In this document: piece by piece, positions 25,801 through 32,582 of the stretch
Position numbering within the stretch: the stretch's first letter is position 1
Layout of the letters: each line of letters opens with the position of its first letter
NCBI GenBank assembly: GCA_964565805.1
Contig: CAZMGH010000001.1
Span: forward strand, 1-64,000
DNA length: 64,000 nt
Source: Catenibacillus sp964565805
GTDB lineage: Bacteria > Bacillota > Clostridia > Lachnospirales > Lachnospiraceae
Direction: 5' to 3'
Notes under the pieces: generated by a model
Database searches by the model: none
What the model saw: only the letters and a program-made list of their open reading frames with translations
Told to the model about the DNA's origin: nothing
Made by a program: the position numbers and the translations under genes

Positions 25801-26515
25801 GCACCTGAGACACTAAATCTTCATAAGCATCTGTATAAGCCACTTCCTCTGAAGCGCCTTCCACCCACACATCGATCTTTGTGTAAACATCCAAGGCAAA
25901 GCTGTCCGAAGTCACTACCGCGAAAGCGTCCAATTCCCCATCGCCGATGGTTGTGCTGCCTCTTGTAAAGGTGATAAATTCCGGGCTGCTTCCAATCCCT
26001 ACCACTACAAAAGTATCTGTGGTGAAGGTATCTAAAATGTCTGAATCACTTCCGCTTTCAAAAGTAATGGTATCTCCGATGGAAAAGTTATGGCTGTCCA
26101 TAGTCCCGGCATCGATCAGGATCTCTCCGGCTTTTTCCGGCATACGCCCCTCGATCACGTCAATACGGTTTTTATCTCCCATATCAGCCATGACTTTAAA
26201 AACCTTCTGATTATCCTCGCTCCAACACACAACGTCCGCGCTGTAGCTGCCCACTGCATCCGCTACTCCCTCTACAGCCTTTACCGCGTCCACATCATCC
26301 TCAGTCAGACCCATCGTCCCCTGGATACGTATATCCATCAACTGGTGCTCATCAAAATAGTCATCTGCCGTATACCGCATATCCGGCTCTGAAGCCCTTA
26401 TCCCTGAAAAAAAAGCTACACCCATGGCCACAATAAGAAAAATTGAAATAAACCGGTTAAAGGTCTTCGCGATTTCCATATAGAAATCTTTTCTCAATAC
26501 ATTTTTCCTTTTCAT
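22823..26515 (-). CDS. FtsX/MacB-type ABC transporter permease with giant coiled-coil ectodomain
   Basis: About 1230 residues. One membrane helix near the N terminus (FISIFLIVAMGVAFFSGI) leads to an extracellular region. Residues about 250-670 of that region are an Ala/Gln/Glu/Leu-rich coiled coil (for example LEEGENTLEEEAQSLEAAKS). Two FtsX-type blocks follow, with helices near 700-830 and three more near the C terminus. Such permeases act as mechanotransmitters or export machines rather than importers. The ATG at 26515 follows GAGGTGATCTC and is ten bases after the ATPase gene. Possible partners are the adjacent ATPase and the M23 hydrolase. Confidence 0.85.
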   Translation of the reverse strand: MKRKNVLRKDFYMEIAKTFNRFISIFLIVAMGVAFFSGIRASEPDMRYTADDYFDEHQLMDIRIQGTMGLTEDDVDAVKAVEGVADAVGSYSADVVCWSEDNQKVFKVMADMGDKNRIDVIEGRMPEKAGEILIDAGTMDSHNFSIGDTITFESGSDSDILDTFTTDTFVVVGIGSSPEFITFTRGSTTIGDGELDAFAVVTSDSFALDVYTKIDVWVEGASEEVAYTDAYEDLVSQVLSRLEDTVTDARCEARYEQIRQEAQDEIDEAQKELDDARVEADAELADALATLESSQQELEEGENTLEEEAQSLEAAKSQVADGLAQLEDGLTQLEASVSQLASGWQQYYDGLEQYNTLVAQYDFDALRQQIADGRAQLDEQEAAIQAQKDAAYAQAEETARQEAKTQVDAAFDQQRQELEAARQELETLADTLAQLQSQYDQLTGQLATVNEQIAALEESGGTVPDTLVQQHTALVQEIAQLEPQLSYVQSQYDDNYASGMAQIEAGQAALDQAYAQALSDAQAQAVEAARAQVDEALAQNEELIAGEAAIAEGRAQLDASEQQLNEAQDTINAVKATLDATYTQLAEGQAQLDAGLQELAESEALLADSQAQIADGEEQIAQAREELEEGRQELEDGWQEYEDGKAEAESELADGQQEITDAQADVDAIEMPQWYVSDRSSLSGNAELGDNADRIRAIGEIFPVLFFLVAALISLTTMTRMVEEERIQIGTLKALGYSKGSIAKKYIYYALLATIAGSVVGVLFGEKVFPYIIINTYKIVYPYIPNTSIPYNWYYGLLASLAAIVCITAATFLACYKELLATPASLMRPVPPKQGRRIFLERITFLWKHLSFTQKSTLRNLFRYKKRFFMTVFGIGGCMALMIVGFGLKDSIKDIVELQYGKIQPYSGMVILDEDADQSEKDHLYETMDETPEIAAYKNAYMVNMNIESDSDDWEAYIVVPQDQENLDQFLYFDDRITGEEYTLDDTGVIISEKTASMLDVGVGDSIRIKEDEFSSVEVTISAICENYVGHYIYMTPVLYEEAFGKSVDYNAVLIRTADDTQDAQTSVGQILLNEDAIVSVSYMDSIKESLNDMLGSLDIIIVVLIISAGLLAFIVLYNLNNININERRRELASIKVLGFYDMEVAAYVYRENVYLTLIGMIFGCILGKILHQFIIVTVEIDSCMFGREVYWLSYVYSMLLTVAFSILVNVAMFYKLRKIDMVESLKSVE

Positions 26516-26525
26516 GAGATCACCT

Positions 26526-27230
26526 CTACCACTCAATGGTTTCAACGGATACCGGCGAGGGGTTTAGGATCATATCAGAAACCTTGCCATTTTTGATCTT
26601 GATCACCCGGTCTGCCATGGGGGCGATGGCTGAGTTATGGGTAATGACGATCACGGTCATCCCCCGCTCCCGGCACATATCCTGAAGGAGCTTTAAGATC
26701 GCCTTTCCTGTGTTATAGTCCAAGGCGCCGGTAGGCTCATCACATAAGAGCAGCTTGGGATTTTTGGCCAAAGCTCTTGCAATAGAAACCCGCTGCTGCT
26801 CACCGCCGGACAGCTGCGCGGGAAAATTTCCCAGACGATCCCCCAGGCCAACTTCCTCAAGGACCTGTCTGGCATCTAAGGGATTTTTACAGATTTGAAG
26901 AGCCAGCTCTACATTTTCAAGAGCTGTCAGATTAGGGACAAGATTATAGAACTGAAATACAAAACCAATATCTTCTCTCCGGTATCCGATCAGCTGGCGG
27001 TTGGTATACTTCCCAATATCTATACCATCAATCCAGATCTCTCCGCTGGTGGCTCGGTCCATACCACCCAAGATATTTAAAACCGTGGTTTTCCCTGCGC
27101 CACTGGGGCCGACAATGACTACAAATTCTCCTTTTTCCATGTTAAAGCTGATACCAGCTACCGCATGAATCTCAACTTCTCCCATCTTATAAGTCTTCGT
27201 CACATCTATCAGTTTTACAAAGTCATCCAT
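26526..27230 (-). CDS. ABC transporter ATP-binding protein, MacB/LolD-like
   Basis: 234 residues. All ABC ATPase motifs are intact: Walker A VGPSGAGKTT, Q-loop in FVFQFYNLVP, signature LSGGEQQRVSIARAL, Walker B LLLCDEPTGALD and the H-loop in VIVITHN. The ALDYNTGKAIL segment is typical of the MacB/FtsE group. It energises the permease encoded ten bases downstream. Its promoter carries a palindrome in the spacer. Confidence 0.95.
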   Translation of the reverse strand: MDDFVKLIDVTKTYKMGEVEIHAVAGISFNMEKGEFVVIVGPSGAGKTTVLNILGGMDRATSGEIWIDGIDIGKYTNRQLIGYRREDIGFVFQFYNLVPNLTALENVELALQICKNPLDARQVLEEVGLGDRLGNFPAQLSGGEQQRVSIARALAKNPKLLLCDEPTGALDYNTGKAILKLLQDMCRERGMTVIVITHNSAIAPMADRVIKIKNGKVSDMILNPSPVSVETIEW

Positions 27231-27265
27231 ACATGCAGCCTCCTTTTAAACCCGCTTTTCCCCTT

Positions 27266-27294
27266 ATTATAACTGATTTTTCAGTAAAATCCAA
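27266..27294 (-). promoter_or_regulatory. Promoter and operator-like palindrome of the ABC operon
   Basis: On the minus strand TTGGAT (27294-27289), a 17-bp spacer and TATAAT (27271-27266). The spacer contains the perfect palindrome ACTGATTTTTCAGT (27272-27285). A further half-like site, AAAAATCAGTGACC, lies upstream near 27340. Confidence 0.65.
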
Positions 27295-27464
27295 CTATAG
27301 AAGCCGGGGTAAAGTATAATAATTTTATAAACTTTGTGAAAAATCAGTGACCGAAAAAGTTCCATTCAGCCTCAGTTTTAGGTCCATGCTTTGGACATTC
27401 TGAGGCATCAGGGCAGAGTCAAAAAAACAGGCTGTGAAATACATGTGTCTTCTCCTGTATCCAT
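27295..27464. other. Intergenic region between the DHHW gene and the ABC operon
   Basis: It holds a hairpin (CCTCAG with CTGAGG, enclosing GTCCA/TGGAC) near 27371-27405 that may end the DHHW transcript, although it lacks a T-tract. No gene is seen. Confidence 0.45.
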
Positions 27465-28826
27465 TCACGCGGAGTCGCTGTCATCAGATGCAGACTGGGA
27501 AGTATCGCCGGTTTCGGAGCTTTCATCCCCGGCTGTATCCTGGGTGGCGTCATCTGACGTAAGCTCATCCTGGATCTCCAGCACATCGGCCAGAGAATGG
27601 TCGGTCATAAATGTATTAACATTATAGAAAAACAGCACATCTGTAATGCCTTCATTGCGGATGAGCATCTGAGCATCCCCGTAGTAATATCGTGGATCAA
27701 TGATGATGATCTTTTCATAATAAGGGGTTAAAAAGGGAATAAAGCAGTTGGCGTAAGAATCTTTAAAGATCATCAGGCACCGCTCATTCTGATTTTCCGT
27801 ATCAATGGTGATCATGGAATGATTGCCCCCGAAAAATACGGTGTACTTATCTTTGGTCTGAAGGGCATCCATATCATAAACTGTAGCTGTCTTTTCCTGA
27901 GTGTCATCATAAGCCACCACATAATTATTTTCAATATCCTCAGGCTCATAAATGTCAATGGAGTCATAAATATTGCTCACACCGCTGGTGGAAGCCAGCG
28001 TCCCCTGGAAATCATTAGTCACTGTATGGGAAACCCATGTAATGTCCTCTTCCAGTCCCAAAAGCTCTCTTAAGGCCTCAAAAGCATAGTAGGCGCTTAA
28101 TGTGGTCCAGTGATGGTCTGTGCGGTAGAAAAGGTCTTCATCATTATGAAGAAGCAGGGTATCGGAAAGATCCACAAAACCAGCGCTGTCGGGTAGGCCG
28201 CTCTCCAGCCAGTTCAGATCCTCCTCCTGGGAACGGACCGGCGCGCCGAAGGGCAGCTTATCGGAACAAATATACGCCGCGTTTGGAATAAACACAGAAT
28301 GGACCTCAATGTCTGAGTTCCGTTCACAAAACTCTCCAATAGCGTCCAGGTTCCGGTTCACACTGTCCACATCCGGATCAGACAAATCCTCAATCAGATA
28401 ATCGTCCTTTCCCAGGTAGACCCCGTTGGATTCTGTCTTGCCCAGCAGCCGCTCAATATTTAATTTCAGGTGGATCCAACTGTTTCTCCATGCAAACTGA
28501 TCCGCCACATAGCTTTCATAGTCCGTCATAAAATCACCGCTGATCAGACTGTCAAAGGACAGATCCGGGCGGCCGGCAAGAACACGGTTTTCCTGGTCAG
28601 AAAAGCTTTTTTCCGGTGTAAAAAAGTTTGCAGCCATGAGCACTACAGTCACCAGCAGATACACCATAGCCAAAATAAGATGATGCAGCTTAACCCTTCT
28701 CATGATTATTCTTTTCCGCTGTTTTTTATCCAGAGGCCGCCGCTTCCGGCGCCGCTCATAATTCAGATCATTTCTCCCTCCGGGACGTCTGCCGGACCCG
28801 GGTCTGTTTGTATTCCTTACACTCAT
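27465..28826 (-). CDS. DHHW-family protein, alginate-acetylation type (SGNH-like)
   Basis: 453 residues: a basic N-terminal tail (to about 45), one membrane helix (LHHLILAMVYLLVTVVLMAA), then an extracellular domain. The name-giving motif is in LFYRTDHHWTTLSAYYAFEAL, with GGNHSMI and MIFKDSYANCFIPFL supplying the other conserved residues. An acidic Ser/Asp/Thr tail ends the protein. DHHW and AlgJ/AlgX proteins are the periplasmic or outside partners of MBOAT acyltransferases, moving acetyl groups onto polysaccharide. It is the last gene of a four-gene run with the MBOAT gene 51 bp upstream. Confidence 0.85.
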   Translation of the reverse strand: MSVRNTNRPGSGRRPGGRNDLNYERRRKRRPLDKKQRKRIIMRRVKLHHLILAMVYLLVTVVLMAANFFTPEKSFSDQENRVLAGRPDLSFDSLISGDFMTDYESYVADQFAWRNSWIHLKLNIERLLGKTESNGVYLGKDDYLIEDLSDPDVDSVNRNLDAIGEFCERNSDIEVHSVFIPNAAYICSDKLPFGAPVRSQEEDLNWLESGLPDSAGFVDLSDTLLLHNDEDLFYRTDHHWTTLSAYYAFEALRELLGLEEDITWVSHTVTNDFQGTLASTSGVSNIYDSIDIYEPEDIENNYVVAYDDTQEKTATVYDMDALQTKDKYTVFFGGNHSMITIDTENQNERCLMIFKDSYANCFIPFLTPYYEKIIIIDPRYYYGDAQMLIRNEGITDVLFFYNVNTFMTDHSLADVLEIQDELTSDDATQDTAGDESSETGDTSQSASDDSDSA

Positions 28827-28877
28827 TATGTTCTCTCACCTTTGATCAATGTCCACGCCTTTTTGGACGCGGCTGGT

Positions 28878-30290
28878 TTAAAATCTGAAATATAAAAACG
28901 GATTATATGTTGCATTGACTAAAAATGCAATGACAACAATAAACAACAAAATATATAAGGCCACGGATGCATAAAGCCGCCATCCGCCTTTTCCAAACAC
29001 GGTCTTTTTGTACTTATTATAAGCTGCGGGTCCTGAGAAAATGATCATAAGGATCAGCAGGATCCCGTAGTTTTTCAGATAGTAAAAGGTCTGGGCATTT
29101 AAAAATCCGCTGGTGCCTATGCCAAACATGTGGCCCAGGTATTCCATGGCCGATGAAACCGAGGGGGAAAAGAAAAATACCCAGCCGATGATCACAAAGA
29201 CCATGGCGTAAATATGCTGCACAGCTGACGGCATACGGGCCAGAAAATTCTTCAGCACATACTTTTCCAGTAAAAGCAGAACACCGTAATAGACGCCCCA
29301 CAACATAAAGTTCCAGTCAGCGCCGTGCCAGAAGCCGGTAAGAAGCCACACCACCATAATGTTGCGGATATGTTTGACCACGCTGACCCGGTTTCCGCCC
29401 AGAGGGATATACACATATTCCCGGAACCATGTGCTTAAGGAAATATGCCACCGGCGCCAAAACTCTGTAATGGATTTGGAAATGTATGGGTAATCAAAGT
29501 TCTTGATAAAATCAAAGCCCAGCATTTTTCCCAAACCAATGGCCATATCTGAGTAACCGCCAAAGTCAAAATAAATCTGGAAGGTATAAGCTACCGCTCC
29601 CAGCCAGGCCGTCACCACAGTCGTTTCAGTTCCCGAATGAGCTGCGATAGTATCATAGAGCATACCGATATTATTGGCAAAAATAACCTTTTTCCCAAGG
29701 CCTCTCAGAAACCATGCGCAGCCCTCGCCAAACTTAACGGCAGTGAGCTTTCTTGACGCCAGCTGACGGGCCACATCCGCGTAACGGACGATAGGGCCGG
29801 CGATGAGCTGAGGGAACATGGTCACATACACTGCAAAATCCACCAGCTTTCTCTGAACCTCCACTCTGCCCCAGTACAGGTCGATAATATAGGACAGTGT
29901 CTGGAAGGTATAAAAAGAAATGCCTACCGGCAGGGCCAGCTCTTTATAGGGAATGTCAAAAGGAAGGATCCTGTTGATATTTTCTACAAAAAATCCGTAG
30001 TATTTAAAAAATCCCAAGATCCCCAGATTCACCACAATATTAAAAATCAGGACAGCTCTTCGCTTTTTCTGATTATTTTCCTCTTTATACTGCTCAAGTT
30101 CAAGGCCGGTGACATAGTTGATCACAATGGAGAAGATCATCAGGATCACATACACCGGCTCTCCCCAGGCATAAAATATAATACTAAAGATAAGAATAAC
30201 AATATTTTTTATTTTCCACGGTACGATGTAGTAGACCAGTAACATCAGTGGCAAAAAAACAAAGATAAAATATAAACTGCTGAATATCAT
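28878..30290 (-). CDS. MBOAT-family membrane O-acyltransferase (AlgI/DltB-like)
   Basis: 470 residues with about eleven membrane segments. Family hallmarks are FPQLIAGPIVRYADV, the SITEFWRRWHISLSTWFREYVY segment with its conserved histidine, and the catalytic histidine in LTGFWHGADWNFMLWG. These enzymes carry acyl groups across the membrane to extracellular glycans or teichoic acid. The presence of SGNH, DUF4358 and DHHW partners, and the lack of dltA/dltC, points to polysaccharide O-acetylation rather than D-alanylation. The start site has only AGGGT before it. Confidence 0.9.
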   Translation of the reverse strand: MIFSSLYFIFVFLPLMLLVYYIVPWKIKNIVILIFSIIFYAWGEPVYVILMIFSIVINYVTGLELEQYKEENNQKKRRAVLIFNIVVNLGILGFFKYYGFFVENINRILPFDIPYKELALPVGISFYTFQTLSYIIDLYWGRVEVQRKLVDFAVYVTMFPQLIAGPIVRYADVARQLASRKLTAVKFGEGCAWFLRGLGKKVIFANNIGMLYDTIAAHSGTETTVVTAWLGAVAYTFQIYFDFGGYSDMAIGLGKMLGFDFIKNFDYPYISKSITEFWRRWHISLSTWFREYVYIPLGGNRVSVVKHIRNIMVVWLLTGFWHGADWNFMLWGVYYGVLLLLEKYVLKNFLARMPSAVQHIYAMVFVIIGWVFFFSPSVSSAMEYLGHMFGIGTSGFLNAQTFYYLKNYGILLILMIIFSGPAAYNKYKKTVFGKGGWRLYASVALYILLFIVVIAFLVNATYNPFLYFRF

Positions 30291-30317
30291 ACCCTAAAAA
30301 AACTCGCTTTCCATTTT

Positions 30318-30797
30318 TTACAGGCTTTTTCTAAAAGCACTAACCGCCGCCTGCGGGTCTTCACTGATCACAAGGAGCACATAATTTCCTTCGTGGCACA
30401 ATTCATAGTCTTCCACCATCGCGTACTGTTCCGGGGCATAGCCCTCAAAAATCCCTTTCTGAGTCTCAATACGGTCATTCATCGCTGCCTCTACAGTATC
30501 AAACTGATCGGTGGAAGCCATCTTCACGATCAAAAATTCCTTTGCGCCCATATTTGTATCCGGATAATATAAGGACACTCCTTCGTAATCATTAGGGTCC
30601 AGCCCATAAAGCCGCCGGATCATCTGACGGTTTCCTTCGTTTACTCCGTCACTTCCCACAACTTCCAGGACATTTTCTGTCACCGTGGCAATATCCGCGC
30701 TGCTGATCCGGTCTCCCTGACATAAGATGATAATAAAGATCAGCAGCAATGCTACCAGTCCGTAGCGTATGTATTCTAATTTCAAATACTTTTTCAA
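30318..30797 (-). CDS. DUF4358 membrane-anchored protein of the MBOAT cluster
   Basis: 159 residues. One N-terminal membrane anchor (YGLVALLLIFIIILCQG), then a small outside domain with EGNRQMIRRLYGLDPNDYEG and a C-terminal NYVLLVISEDPQAAVSAF, which fits DUF4358. No activity is known; it recurs beside MBOAT/DHHW genes in Clostridia. Translation appears to start at TTG, overlapping the stop of the SGNH gene by four bases (TTGA), which implies coupling. Confidence 0.75.
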   Translation of the reverse strand: MKKYLKLEYIRYGLVALLLIFIIILCQGDRISSADIATVTENVLEVVGSDGVNEGNRQMIRRLYGLDPNDYEGVSLYYPDTNMGAKEFLIVKMASTDQFDTVEAAMNDRIETQKGIFEGYAPEQYAMVEDYELCHEGNYVLLVISEDPQAAVSAFRKSL

Positions 30798-31597
30798 ATT
30801 GCATCTTCCCCGTTAATTAAATTTAATGCCCAGTATTCATAGAAACTTGATTTAAAATGGATACCATCCTGTTCATATTCTGAGCTGTGTTCCTGAGCCA
30901 GCTCTGTATTATCTACAAAAGTATAGCCGTTTTCACTGCACATTTGGGCGAGGGCTTCATTAAAGGTATCCACATGATCATAATTATCGCTTATCGACGA
31001 CAAACGTTCACTATATACCGGCAGGATGGAGCTGATAATAAATGTAGCATGAGGAGCCACTTCCTTAAGACTTTGGATCTGCTGATTTAAGGCGTCCGCA
31101 TAATCCTGGGCAGAAGCGTAACTTCCCAGGTCATTAGCCCCGTAGGAAATAAATATCCAGGATGGATTGTAATATTCCACTGTATCCAAACTATCGGCAA
31201 TATTCACAACGCCGTCGCCGGAATGAGCGATGATCCGTCCCGACTCCAGGAAACCGAACTCAGAAAATCCCACTACTCTAGAATCCCCCAGAAATACGTA
31301 ATCGTCAAACAGCTCCCACACAGTCACTGTGCCGTCCGCCAACGCTTTCTCCCGGGCTTCGATCCTCCGCTGCCGTTCCCTCTCCTGCTGCATGCTTTTT
31401 ATGTTGCTTTCAATGTCTGAGGAAGATTTACTTGCCATCTGTGTCAGATAGCTCAGACCGTCATCTACCTCCTTTGTGGCCCTTCGGACAGGACGAAAGA
31501 AGGTAGAGACTACAATAACAGCCACTACCACAACGGCAGCGGCCAGAATAATATATCGTTTTTTCTTATCTCTATATAAATGCTTTCGTTTATTCAT
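30794..31597 (-). CDS. Secreted/membrane-anchored SGNH (GDSL) hydrolase
   Basis: 267 residues. An N-terminal anchor (YIILAAAVVVVAVIVVSTFF) is followed by a short coiled stretch and an SGNH fold. Block I is FLGDSRVVGF (Ser nucleophile), block III SYGANDLGS (Asn) and block V EQDGIHF (Asp and His). Such proteins add or remove acetyl esters on exported glycans. First gene of the SGNH-DUF4358-MBOAT-DHHW run. Confidence 0.85.
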   Translation of the reverse strand: MNKRKHLYRDKKKRYIILAAAVVVVAVIVVSTFFRPVRRATKEVDDGLSYLTQMASKSSSDIESNIKSMQQERERQRRIEAREKALADGTVTVWELFDDYVFLGDSRVVGFSEFGFLESGRIIAHSGDGVVNIADSLDTVEYYNPSWIFISYGANDLGSYASAQDYADALNQQIQSLKEVAPHATFIISSILPVYSERLSSISDNYDHVDTFNEALAQMCSENGYTFVDNTELAQEHSSEYEQDGIHFKSSFYEYWALNLINGEDAI

Positions 31598-31722
31598 CTT
31601 CCAAGCGCCTCATTCCATCACATGGTATTTTACATGTCATTTCATGTCATATTTTAGCACAATATACATAAGGAAGTATAGACTAAAAATCATAAATTTT
31701 TAGCTCCTTGCCGAGCGCAGCA

Positions 31723-31766
31723 CAATAAGCGCGGTCTGAAGTTTACCGCTTCAGCCGCGCTTATTG
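31723..31766. terminator. Long GC-rich hairpin downstream of pflA
   Basis: CAATAAGCGCGG (31723-31734) pairs with 31755-31766, and CTGAAG with CTTCAG inside. Neither side has a long T-tract, so it may act as a barrier between the pfl genes and the SGNH cluster or as an mRNA-stabilising end. Confidence 0.6.
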
Positions 31767-31811
31767 ATCCCATATTTTAATTACAAGAAGCCGGAATGTC
31801 CAACGCCGGGG

Positions 31812-32570
31812 CTATGCCCCGAATTCCGGCAGTTTTTCTCCCAGCTCCTGTCCTAAAAGCGCCTCAAGCTCTTTCATATGCTTTTCATCGCAGACATCGT
31901 AATCTTTTAAGGGAAATTCTATGCCCATCTGTTCATACTTGCTCATACAGATCTTCCGGAAAGGCAAAAGCTCCAGTTTTTTAAGATTCGTAAAGCCGGA
32001 CGCGATCTGCCCTATCTTAAGGATCTGATCCCGGCTGTCATTTAAGCCGGGGACAACCACATGGCGGATCCATATAGGCACATTCATGGTCTGGGTCAGT
32101 TCCAGAAATTTAAGCACCTGATCCATGGAAGCGCCGCAGTATTTTTTATAATCCTCCGGATCAGAAAATTTCAGATCTGCCAGCACCAGGTCTGTATATT
32201 CCAGGACCTGTTTTGCCTTTTGTATATCGCCCACGCAGGAAGTATCCAAAGCGGTGTGGATCCCTTTTTCCTTTAAAAGCTTAAACAGCTCCCGGACAAA
32301 ATCCGGCTGCATCAACGCCTCGCCACCGGACACTGTCACACCGCCGTTTTTTAAGTAGGCCTTATATCTTAATATTTTCGCAGTCATGGCCTGGGGCGTG
32401 ACCTTCTGACATCCGGGGGCATCCTTTGGCAGAGCCCATGTGTCCGGATTGTGACAGTAAGCGCACCGCAAAGGGCAGCCCTGCATAAATACCACACACC
32501 GCAGCCCCGGGCCGTCCACAGCTCCAAGACTTTGGAAGCTGTGGATATATCCGAAAACACTTTCCTTCAT
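31812..32570 (-). CDS. pflA: Pyruvate formate-lyase activating enzyme
   Basis: 252 residues, radical SAM enzyme. The cluster motif is CPLRCAYCHNPDTW (Cx3Cx2C), preceded by AVDGPGLRCVVFMQG, and the GGEAL motif appears as VTVSGGEALMQ. It generates the glycyl radical on PflB using S-adenosylmethionine. GTGAGG precedes the ATG. It lies 12 bp after pflB, so the pair is one operon. Confidence 0.95.
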   Translation of the reverse strand: MKESVFGYIHSFQSLGAVDGPGLRCVVFMQGCPLRCAYCHNPDTWALPKDAPGCQKVTPQAMTAKILRYKAYLKNGGVTVSGGEALMQPDFVRELFKLLKEKGIHTALDTSCVGDIQKAKQVLEYTDLVLADLKFSDPEDYKKYCGASMDQVLKFLELTQTMNVPIWIRHVVVPGLNDSRDQILKIGQIASGFTNLKKLELLPFRKICMSKYEQMGIEFPLKDYDVCDEKHMKELEALLGQELGEKLPEFGA

Positions 32571-32582
32571 GGCAGCCTCACA

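Noticed and set aside
25222..25968. 248-residue plus-strand frame opposite the ABC permease
   Set aside because: A Pro-rich shadow of the repetitive coiled-coil coding sequence on the other strand; no binding site.
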